From Anaerolineaceae bacterium 46_22 (GTDB lineage Bacteria; Chloroflexota; Anaerolineae; Anaerolineales; Anaerolineaceae): DNA of 9,191 nt. Position 1 is the stretch's first letter. Each line of letters begins with the position of its first letter. The stretch covers positions 1 to 9,191 of the forward strand of contig LGHA01000042.1 of assembly GCA_001508595.1 (NCBI GenBank), in the 5' to 3' direction. Of the stretch, positions 1-5,481 are shown in pieces. The position numbers and the translations under genes were made by a program. The notes under the pieces were generated by a model. It ran no database searches. It was not told the origin of the DNA and worked only from the letters and a program-made list of their open reading frames with translations.

Positions 1-561
1 ATTGACCCTTTAGATGGCACCCTCAATTATGCCCACGGCGTGCCGATATACTGCGTATCCATCGGCTATGCTTACCAGGGGAAAATGCATTTGGGTGTCA
101 TTTACGACCCAACGCGTGATGAAATGTTCGCTGCAGAACGCGGCAAAGGTGCCACCTTGAATGATCATCCAATGTTTGTATCAAAGCATACGGATATGAT
201 CAATTGTATGCTGGTGACAGGTTTTCCAAATGATATCTGGGGTTCACCTGATGACAATACGGATAATTTCATCCGGTTCTCGCAGGTAGCCCAAACCGTT
301 CGCCGTTTGGGATCAGCAGCTCTGGATATTGCTTATGTCGCGGCAGGCAGGCTGGATGGCTTTTGGGAGAATGAGGTTTTCCAGTGGGACGTGGCAGCCG
401 GTTCGTTGATGGTTGAAGAGGCAGGCGGTCTTGTGACCAGTATTTACGGTGATGCTGATTATATGAAAAGACCCGTCAGCATTATTGCTGCTAACCCAAT
501 TATCCATGCTGAAATGCTGGATGTGCTGGCAGAAATTCGTGCGAAAAGAAATCGTGATTAA
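1..561 (+). CDS. Inositol monophosphatase family protein (SuhB-like), 5' end cut off
   Basis: This is the C-terminal 186 residues of a Mg2+-dependent sugar-phosphate phosphatase of the inositol monophosphatase fold. The reading frame is open from base 1 and begins inside the first metal-binding motif (IDPLDGT, visible residues 1-7). The second signature, WDVAAG, lies at visible residues 129-134, followed by the usual EEAGG. SuhB-type proteins have about 80 residues before DPLDGT, so roughly that much lies outside the window. The visible GTG at base 40 is therefore internal and not the start. Family members hydrolyse myo-inositol-1-phosphate or related substrates such as fructose-1,6-bisphosphate or 3'-phosphoadenosine-5'-phosphate; the visible part does not settle which. 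The protein should be cytoplasmic. Transcription probably ends at the hairpin 20 bases downstream. Family assignment is firm; substrate is unknown. Confidence 0.93.
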   Translation: MDPLDGTLNYAHGVPIYCVSIGYAYQGKMHLGVIYDPTRDEMFAAERGKGATLNDHPMFVSKHTDMINCMLVTGFPNDIWGSPDDNTDNFIRFSQVAQTVRRLGSAALDIAYVAAGRLDGFWENEVFQWDVAAGSLMVEEAGGLVTSIYGDADYMKRPVSIIAANPIIHAEMLDVLAEIRAKRNRD

Positions 562-580
562 TTTAGCCCTTTAAAAAAAT

Positions 581-620
581 AAAAACTGCTGGTCATTTCA
601 GAAAAACACCAGCAGTTTTT
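581..620. terminator. Bidirectional intrinsic terminator between convergent genes
   Basis: The arms AAAAACTGCTGGT (581-593) and ACCAGCAGTTTTT (608-620) are perfectly complementary over 13 bp, with a 14-base loop. The inner 8 bp are G+C-rich. The outer A/T part gives a U-run after the hairpin in transcripts from either strand, and on the plus strand the T-run continues to 622. It sits between the stops of two converging genes, so it can end both transcripts. Confidence 0.9.
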
Positions 621-643
621 TTATTTAATTCAGGAGATCAGGA

Positions 644-829
644 TTATTTATTGGTTGAAATGCCAAAAAGCTTATAAAGTGGGCAGACCCCAACCAGCCC
701 CGTGACCAGTAAAATGACTGCCAAAATACCGAGGACGATCGCCCATGTACCGATGATAACATTTGTAATATACAGAACGGCAATCAATGCTGCCAGTACA
801 AGCCGGATAATTTTATCGGTGGATCCCAT
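644..829 (-). CDS. Small YgaP-like (DUF2892) inner-membrane protein
   Basis: This 61-residue protein has two hydrophobic helices, about residues 8-27 and 30-48, with a short turn (NVIIGTW) between them. It ends in the conserved GVCPLYKLFGI stretch containing a single cysteine. The layout matches the DUF2892/YgaP transmembrane family, small proteins often found alone or fused to rhodanese domains; their precise role is unclear. The given start is the first ATG, but the only good Shine-Dalgarno (AGGAG, 849-853) is 19 bases upstream of it. An in-frame ATA at 839-841 lies 7 bases from that site and would add I/M-K-K-N before MGSTD, which resembles the N-terminus (MKKNMGS...) I recall for homologues. 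The true product may therefore be 65 residues. It ends at the shared terminator. Confidence 0.85.
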   Translation of the reverse strand: MGSTDKIIRLVLAALIAVLYITNVIIGTWAIVLGILAVILLVTGLVGVCPLYKLFGISTNK

Positions 830-848
830 ATTCTTTTTTATTTTGTTA

Positions 849-853
849 CTCCT
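849..853 (-). promoter_or_regulatory. Shine-Dalgarno site for the YgaP-like gene, placed for an AUA codon
   Basis: The minus strand reads AAAGGAGTAAC here, the strongest ribosome-binding motif near this gene. It is 7 bases from an in-frame ATA (839-841) and 19 bases from the first ATG (827-829). An in-frame TAA just upstream (854-856) rules out any longer N-terminus. Confidence 0.6.
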
Positions 854-885
854 TTATATTCGCTTAGTTTCTTATTTTGATGTAA

Positions 886-915
886 ATCTTACTGTTTTGG
901 TTACACTCATACCAA
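886..915 (-). promoter_or_regulatory. Possible promoter of the YgaP-like gene
   Basis: On the minus strand TTGGTA (910-915) and TAAGAT (886-891) are separated by 18 bases. Each matches four of six consensus positions. The predicted transcript would start about 25 bases before the Shine-Dalgarno. The region is A+T-rich, so a chance match is quite possible. Confidence 0.22.
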
Positions 916-983
916 TTTTCAAATACATGCGAAATTTGGAAAAACTTTGATAAAATTAAGATTATTCGCAGTGAGGTTCTACA

Positions 984-3395
984 ATGCAGCCATCCTCGCC
1001 CATTGAGCCTGAAAAATATTCCCCTTTTGAAGGTTTTATTCCCTTTCTTTGGTTGTTCCTTGCCTGTGCTGGCGGGATTGTCTTTGCAAATCTCACAGCT
1101 TTCCCCATTTGGGCCTGGATTTCAGGTTTTGTGACTTGCCTTAGTGCCTGGGTATTGGCTTGCCAGCTCCCAAGGCGATTGGTCTTTACACATCGATTAA
1201 GGCAATGGACAGGTGCTAATCAAAAACTGCCAACAGTATTGCTTGCAATCATTTTCTTTGCAGGGGGATGGCGTTATACAGCCACACAGCCCACAAAAAC
1301 ACCTCAAAGTGCTGCATTTTTCAATGGTAGGGAAACTGTTCAAATTATCGGGTTGGTGATTCAACCTCCCGATGTCAGGGATTCTCATACAAATTTGACC
1401 ATCCAGGTTGAATCACTCCAACCGCTTCTACCAATGCCAGAAAACTTTGATCCTGAAGTAGTCTCAGGCAAGCTGCTTTTACAGGTGTCTTCCAATCGTG
1501 ATTGGGCTTACGGTGATCGATTGCTTGTGACCGGAAAAATGACATTGCCTTATGAATCCGGCGGTTTTTCTTATGCGGAATATTTAGCCAATAAAGGGAT
1601 TCATTCACTGATGCCTTATGCCCGTGTCGATTGGGTTGAACCAGGTCAGGGCAGCCCCATTCTCGCCCATATTTTTGGTCTTCGGCAAAAGAGTTATGAG
1701 GTATTGCAGGAAATTTTCCCCGCACCAGAGTCAGAACTATTGTCGGGTATTTTATTAGGCAGGGACAGGGGAATCGCTCAAGACCTGCAGCACGCCTTTC
1801 AATTAACAGGCATGACTCATATCATTGCCATTTCTGGATTTAATATCACAATTTTAGCCGGTTTATTTTCAAGCATCTTCACCCGTGTTTTTGGTCATAA
1901 AATTGGTGCTCTGGGGGCGATTCTCGGCATCTCAGCCTATACCATTATGGTAGGTGCGGAGGCAGCAGTCGTCAGGGCTGCCATCATTGGCACCCTGGGT
2001 GTGTTAGGCGGTATGTTTGGCCGGCGGCAGAACGGTTTGAACAGCCTTGGCCTGGCGGCCTTGGGAATGGCTTTGTTCAATCCAAACATTCTTTGGGATG
2101 TTGGCTTTCAACTTTCAGCAGCTGCTACCCTGGGTTTGATATTGTATGCCCAGCCCATGGAGGAACGGTTTATTAAATACACTTCTCGATGGATGCCTGA
2201 GGAACAGGCAAAAACACTTGCTGGCCCGGTGAGCGAGATTTTCCTGTTTACACTGGCAGCCCAATTGATGACCCTGCCAATCATCGCCTACCACTTTGGT
2301 GAAGTTTCCTGGTTAGCACTGATTGCTAACCCGCTTGTTTTGCCACCCCAATCCCTGGTCATGCTGCTTGGCGGATTGGCGCTGTTGGCGGGATTAGCCT
2401 TGCCCGTGTTAGGGAAAATCATCGGAGCTTTAGCCCTGCCTTTTGTGCGTTATACAATTCGCATGGTTACTTTGGTTTCACAATTCCCGGGTGCTGATCT
2501 GAAATTGCCAAATTTTCACGTCTTGTGGCTCATAATTTTTTACGCTCTCTTGTTCATTCTGACCTTATACCCGATCGAGAAGCGAAAAAACCTCTTTCAC
2601 AAAGCTTTTTCTACCAGTATGGGGCTGTTAGTCTTATCAGCAAGTGTGATTTTTGTTTGGAATCACGCCCTATCTCGACCTGACGGGAAATTGCACCTGA
2701 CATTATTAGACCATGAAGGGACGCTCTTTGTTCAAACACCGGATGGCAAGACCGTGTTAATCGGAGGAGGTCCAAGCCCTTCCTCGCTGAATCAAAGCCT
2801 GGGTCAATTGCTGCCCCCGGGTGAAAAGCATCTCGATGCCTTGATCGTTGCCAGCACCGCCCGCGATGACAACAACGCGCTGACTGGCGCATTGAAAATG
2901 TATTCACCCGACATCGTTTTGTGGGGTCCGGCAGCAGATGCTAACCAAACAACAGCATCGGTTTACACTTTATTGTCTGATAAGAAAATTCCTATCACTG
3001 ACATGGAAGCCGGGCAGAAATTGGATCTTGGCTCGGGAATTGAACTCAGTGTTTTATGGGTTGAGGAACGCGGCGCTGAATTATTTTTAACCTGGAATAA
3101 TTTCAGCGCATACCTCCCAGCGGGAAAAATCGAAAAAACGAGGTTATTACTGCCTGAAGCACCGGACGTCGTGCTATTGAATGATGGTATAAAACCCGAA
3201 GATGTATCCCTGAAAAACCTGACTGGGTGGTCACCTGCGGTAATTTTGATACCCCTAGAGGATTCAGATTTGCCATTGTTGGGTGAGCATGAAATCTTAA
3301 CTATGCTGGCAGACTATCCAATTATCACCACCCTTGACCATCCCTGGGTGCGCGTTTCCACGGATGGTGAGCGGCTTTGGGTTAACGGGAAATAA
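984..3395 (+). CDS. comEC: ComEC/Rec2-family competence membrane protein with a degenerate metallo-beta-lactamase domain
   Basis: The 803-residue product has the full ComEC layout. Three hydrophobic segments lie near residues 18-80, followed by a soluble beta-rich domain (DUF4131-like, about 85-235). The polytopic Competence domain (about 245-540) carries the hallmark GMTHIIAISGFNI at 276-288. After further membrane helices (about 510-562) comes a C-terminal metallo-beta-lactamase-like domain (570-803). In naturally transformable bacteria ComEC forms the channel that takes single-stranded DNA across the inner membrane. The last domain keeps its fold markers (QTPDGKTVLI, GGPSPS) but lacks the expected metal ligands: LIDGG is LIGGG at 592-596, the HxHxDH site is ARDD at 626-629, and the TGD site is PAGK at 712-715. 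The ATG at 984 follows GTGAGG (971-976) at suitable distance. A TAAAAT at 951-956 might be a -10, but no -35 fits. No other competence gene is nearby. Confidence 0.94.
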   Translation: MQPSSPIEPEKYSPFEGFIPFLWLFLACAGGIVFANLTAFPIWAWISGFVTCLSAWVLACQLPRRLVFTHRLRQWTGANQKLPTVLLAIIFFAGGWRYTATQPTKTPQSAAFFNGRETVQIIGLVIQPPDVRDSHTNLTIQVESLQPLLPMPENFDPEVVSGKLLLQVSSNRDWAYGDRLLVTGKMTLPYESGGFSYAEYLANKGIHSLMPYARVDWVEPGQGSPILAHIFGLRQKSYEVLQEIFPAPESELLSGILLGRDRGIAQDLQHAFQLTGMTHIIAISGFNITILAGLFSSIFTRVFGHKIGALGAILGISAYTIMVGAEAAVVRAAIIGTLGVLGGMFGRRQNGLNSLGLAALGMALFNPNILWDVGFQLSAAATLGLILYAQPMEERFIKYTSRWMPEEQAKTLAGPVSEIFLFTLAAQLMTLPIIAYHFGEVSWLALIANPLVLPPQSLVMLLGGLALLAGLALPVLGKIIGALALPFVRYTIRMVTLVSQFPGADLKLPNFHVLWLIIFYALLFILTLYPIEKRKNLFHKAFSTSMGLLVLSASVIFVWNHALSRPDGKLHLTLLDHEGTLFVQTPDGKTVLIGGGPSPSSLNQSLGQLLPPGEKHLDALIVASTARDDNNALTGALKMYSPDIVLWGPAADANQTTASVYTLLSDKKIPITDMEAGQKLDLGSGIELSVLWVEERGAELFLTWNNFSAYLPAGKIEKTRLLLPEAPDVVLLNDGIKPEDVSLKNLTGWSPAVILIPLEDSDLPLLGEHEILTMLADYPIITTLDHPWVRVSTDGERLWVNGK

Positions 3396-3426
3396 TAGGC
3401 TTATGTGTCGAGAAAAGAAAAAAAGC

Positions 3427-3455
3427 TTGTATGCAAGGGCTTAATCTCATACAAT
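3427..3455 (+). promoter_or_regulatory. Predicted sigma70-type promoter of psuG
   Basis: TTGTAT (3427-3432, four of six matches) and TACAAT (3450-3455, five of six) are separated by exactly 17 bases. Transcription would begin near 3462, leaving a leader of about 55 bases before the psuG ATG at 3518. That transcript would exclude the upstream in-frame ATG at 3431, which lies inside the -35 element. Confidence 0.5.
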
Positions 3456-3502
3456 CAATACTCAGGAAACGAGAATTACCAGAGTCCTTATCAAAACCAA
3501 TA

Positions 3503-3508
3503 GAGAGG
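3503..3508 (+). promoter_or_regulatory. Shine-Dalgarno that sets the psuG start
   Basis: GAGAGG lies 9 bases before the ATG at 3518. It directly abuts another in-frame ATG (3509), which is too close to use it. The ATG at 3431 has no such site, so 3518 is preferred. Confidence 0.65.
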
Positions 3509-3517
3509 ATGTCACTT

Positions 3518-4453
3518 ATGACCAGCAGATTACCGCATCCCTATGTTTTTTCTAAACAAATTGTCCAGGCAAATCAATTTGGTGCACCGATTGTAGCGCT
3601 GGAATCGACAGTGATCACCCATGGATTGCCAAGGCCGGATAATTTACAGCTTGCCGTGGACATGGAAAACATTGTGCGGGAACACGGCGCCACACCTGCC
3701 ACAATTGCTATATTAGACGGGGAGATTCATATTGGCTTATCGGAAGAAGAGCTGAGTACCCTGGCAAACCGGGAGGATACACGAAAAATCAGTGTGCGAG
3801 ATCTTGGGATCGCGCTTGCCGGCGGTTTGAGCGGTGGAACGACTGTTGCCAGCACCTTATTAGTGTCAGCATTAGCTAATATCAAAGTCTTCGCGACGGG
3901 CGGCATCGGCGGTGTGCATCAAGGTGCGCCATTTGATATTTCTGCCGATCTAACCCAGCTGGGCAAATCACCCGTGCTTGTGGTCTGCGCTGGCGCAAAA
4001 GCAATCCTTGATTTGCCAGCAACAAGAGAGGTGCTTGAAACCCAGGGTGTTCCCGTCATTGGTTATCAAACCGATGAATTCCCTGCTTTCTACACCCGCA
4101 GCAGCGGATTGGGGGTTGATGCCAGGGTGGACACACCAGAAGAAGCTGTAAAAATTGCAATTGAATCCTGGGAAGCCGGCATCTCATCTGCAATCCTGCT
4201 GGTTGTTCCGCCGCCTGAGGAAAGCGCATTATCGCCTGATGAAATGGAATCAGCCATTCGAACAGCCTTACAAGAGGCTGAAAGTACAGCTATACATGGC
4301 GCTGAAACCACGCCTTTTTTGCTGAAAAGGGTAAGCGAATTGACAGGGGGCGAAAGCTTACGCTCAAACCTGGCTTTGCTCAAGAACAACGCCAGGATCG
4401 CAGCCCAGGTGTCAGCGGCGATGGGTGGGATTGAGAAAATCGGTCCTTTTTAG
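3518..4453 (+). CDS. psuG: Pseudouridine-5'-phosphate glycosidase
   Basis: PsuG reversibly splits pseudouridine 5'-phosphate into uracil and ribose 5-phosphate, breaking a C-C glycosidic bond in the breakdown of the modified nucleoside. The 311 residues are close to the usual length of about 305. Family blocks appear in order: ALESTVITHGLP with the conserved Glu, ATPATIAILDGEIHIGL, KISVRDLG with a conserved Lys, GGTTVASTLLVS, FATGGIGGVHQGA, and VVCAGAKAILD carrying the Lys expected to form the Schiff base with ribose. PVIGYQTDEFPAFYTRSSG and the C-terminal TPFLLKRVSELTGG and LLKNNA follow. An in-frame ATG at 3431 would add 29 residues with no resemblance to the family. The Shine-Dalgarno at 3503-3508 and the promoter at 3427-3455 both support 3518. 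No pseudouridine kinase (PsuK) or nucleoside transporter is adjacent. The gene ends 3 bases from the convergent neighbour. Confidence 0.95.
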   Translation: MTSRLPHPYVFSKQIVQANQFGAPIVALESTVITHGLPRPDNLQLAVDMENIVREHGATPATIAILDGEIHIGLSEEELSTLANREDTRKISVRDLGIALAGGLSGGTTVASTLLVSALANIKVFATGGIGGVHQGAPFDISADLTQLGKSPVLVVCAGAKAILDLPATREVLETQGVPVIGYQTDEFPAFYTRSSGLGVDARVDTPEEAVKIAIESWEAGISSAILLVVPPPEESALSPDEMESAIRTALQEAESTAIHGAETTPFLLKRVSELTGGESLRSNLALLKNNARIAAQVSAAMGGIEKIGPF

Positions 4454-4456
4454 CGA

Positions 4457-5374
4457 TTAATCCGTCGGGGTAAACCGCGGGGTGCGCGTTTGTGTCGGGG
4501 TGAGCGTGATGGTGGGCGTCAGGGTTGGCTGACGCGTATGCGTTGATGTTGGGGGTTGCGTTTGGGTGGGTGTCAGCGAGGGAGTCGCTGTTAATGTCGG
4601 TGTTAATGTAATGGTTGGCGTTGGCGGTTCACCGGTCACAGTGAAGTACCCGGAAACCATCCACTCTGATCCAATAAAAATCTGGACTTCATACATACCC
4701 GCCAGCCATTGATCGCTGTCAGGTGCCCAATCCGTATATCCATAGCCGCCGGTACCGCCTTCCCATGGGGCGGTCTCATAATAAACAAGCTCACCTTCTC
4801 GATACCACAAAGCACTCCACTGAACGCCGTTGGACATATTGTTATAGCTGAATGTTCCATACAACTGCCCCACGGGATTTTCGAATTCAATGGCAGGATC
4901 AATCGGTTGAAATGCTTCATCAATCCGCCGCGAAAATTGAATAAAACTGAATACGGCATCCGGGTTGGGCGTTACTTCACCTTCAAAATCAGCTCCGATT
5001 TCAGAAGGTAAGCTTGGCGTGCTGGTTATCGAGGGTGTATCGGTGATTGTTGGGGTCAGTGTAATGGTGGGCGTCAGGGTGATGGTAGGCGTCAGGGTAA
5101 TGGTAGGTGTCTTCGTCGCCGTTGGCGATGGTGAAATGTAATTATAAACAAGGGGTTCCGAGTAATTCAAAATGACCCAGGATAGGGGGATCAATAGAAC
5201 AGCAGCCAGCAGCAATCGCCAACCTCGAACCATGCGATCGTGGCGTTTGCGGTAAAATGGGATTTGACGGCCTTTCAGGATATTGTTAATCCCAAAGATC
5301 AGGGTTAGCAAGGCTGCAACGCCTGTAATGATGGTGGCAGTCAAGACCGTTGAGCGAATGTCAATTTGAAGCAT
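4457..5374 (-). CDS. Membrane-anchored surface protein with Thr-Pro repeats, function unknown
   Basis: I do not recognise a characterised function. The 305-residue product begins with two membrane helices, about residues 9-32 and 54-70. The loop between them is strongly basic (KGRQIPFYRKRHDRMVRGWR), which by the positive-inside rule puts it in the cytoplasm and everything after residue 71 outside. A Thr-Pro stalk (about 80-120) has the hexapeptide PTITLT repeated. A domain of about 130 residues follows, rich in aromatics and beta-prone, with GTFSYNNMSNGVQWSALWYR and a glycine-rich WEGGTGGYGY. A second Thr-Pro tract makes up the last 55 residues. Similar domains and stalks occur, as I recall, in Anaerolineae surface proteins. 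Longer in-frame ATGs exist at 5452 and 5413, but they lie upstream of the best promoter and lack a ribosome site; the ATG at 5374 has a modest GGAAAG before it. The divergent kinase neighbour suggests a signalling role, which is inference only. Confidence 0.75.
   Translation of the reverse strand: MLQIDIRSTVLTATIITGVAALLTLIFGINNILKGRQIPFYRKRHDRMVRGWRLLLAAVLLIPLSWVILNYSEPLVYNYISPSPTATKTPTITLTPTITLTPTITLTPTITDTPSITSTPSLPSEIGADFEGEVTPNPDAVFSFIQFSRRIDEAFQPIDPAIEFENPVGQLYGTFSYNNMSNGVQWSALWYREGELVYYETAPWEGGTGGYGYTDWAPDSDQWLAGMYEVQIFIGSEWMVSGYFTVTGEPPTPTITLTPTLTATPSLTPTQTQPPTSTHTRQPTLTPTITLTPTQTRTPRFTPTD
4460..4627 (-). repeat. C-terminal Thr-Pro coding repeat
   Basis: Irregular repeats of the TPT-x-T type, such as PTITLTP, PTLTATP and PTQTRTP, encode the last 56 residues of the surface protein. 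The DNA copies (variants of GGCGTCAGGGT and GGTGTCAGCG on the plus strand) are less alike than in the stalk tract. The protein region should be extended and outside the cell. Confidence 0.8.
5034..5105 (-). repeat. Tandem 18-bp repeats encoding the PTITLT stalk
   Basis: Four consecutive 18-bp units (5034-5051, 5052-5069, 5070-5087, 5088-5105) encode hexapeptides of the PTITLT type. The last two differ at a single base and the first is the most diverged. Because the unit is a multiple of three, gain or loss of a copy would keep the frame and only change stalk length. Confidence 0.85.
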
Positions 5375-5401
5375 AAACTGGCTTTCCGTCGTTGATTTCG
5401 A

Positions 5402-5430
5402 ATTATAGCCCATTTTATCGCTTACAATAA
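5402..5430 (-). promoter_or_regulatory. Predicted promoter of the Thr-Pro surface protein
   Basis: The minus strand has a perfect TATAAT -10 (5402-5407) with a weak TTATTG -35 (5425-5430) at 17 bases. Transcription would begin near 5395, giving a leader of about 20 bases before the ATG at 5374. This is the main reason for rejecting the two longer in-frame starts. The -35 overlaps that of the kinase promoter. Confidence 0.42.
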
Positions 5431-5449
5431 GTAAAATATGGGATAAAAT
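5421..5449 (+). promoter_or_regulatory. Predicted promoter of the Ser/Thr kinase
   Basis: CTTACA (5421-5426, four of six matches) and TAAAAT (5444-5449, five of six) are 17 bases apart. The expected start near 5456 leaves a short leader of about 26 bases before the kinase ATG at 5482. The -35 shares bases 5425-5426 with the opposite-strand promoter. Confidence 0.48.
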
Positions 5450-5481
5450 CAATTAATCAAAAATTTAATTTCAGAGATGCC

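Noticed and set aside
702..950. Plus-strand open frame of 82 codons
   Set aside because: Most of it is antisense to the clearly recognisable YgaP-like gene. It has no family resemblance, and its hydrophobic look comes from reading the membrane gene backwards.
936..965. Possible comEC promoter (TTGGAA, 18 bases, GATTAT)
   Set aside because: Both boxes match only four of six positions, and the start would fall inside the ribosome site at 971-976.
3396..3426. Search for a terminator after comEC
   Set aside because: Only a purine-rich run (AGAAAAGAAAAAAAGC) is present, with no hairpin and U-run, so readthrough into psuG cannot be excluded.
3431..3517. A 29-residue N-terminal extension of PsuG from the ATG at 3431
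   Set aside because: It has no ribosome site, does not resemble the family, and the ATG lies inside the predicted -35 box. The ATG at 3518 is better supported.
4709..5011. Plus-strand and other minus-strand open frames of about 100 codons inside the Thr-Pro protein gene
   Set aside because: They are alternative frames of the same region. The 4457-5374 frame has membrane helices, hexapeptide repeats in phase and a promoter; the others have none of these.
5375..5452. Longer N-terminus of the Thr-Pro surface protein (ATGs at 5452 or 5413)
   Set aside because: Both lie upstream of the predicted transcript start and lack Shine-Dalgarno sites. The added residues also do not look like a signal peptide.
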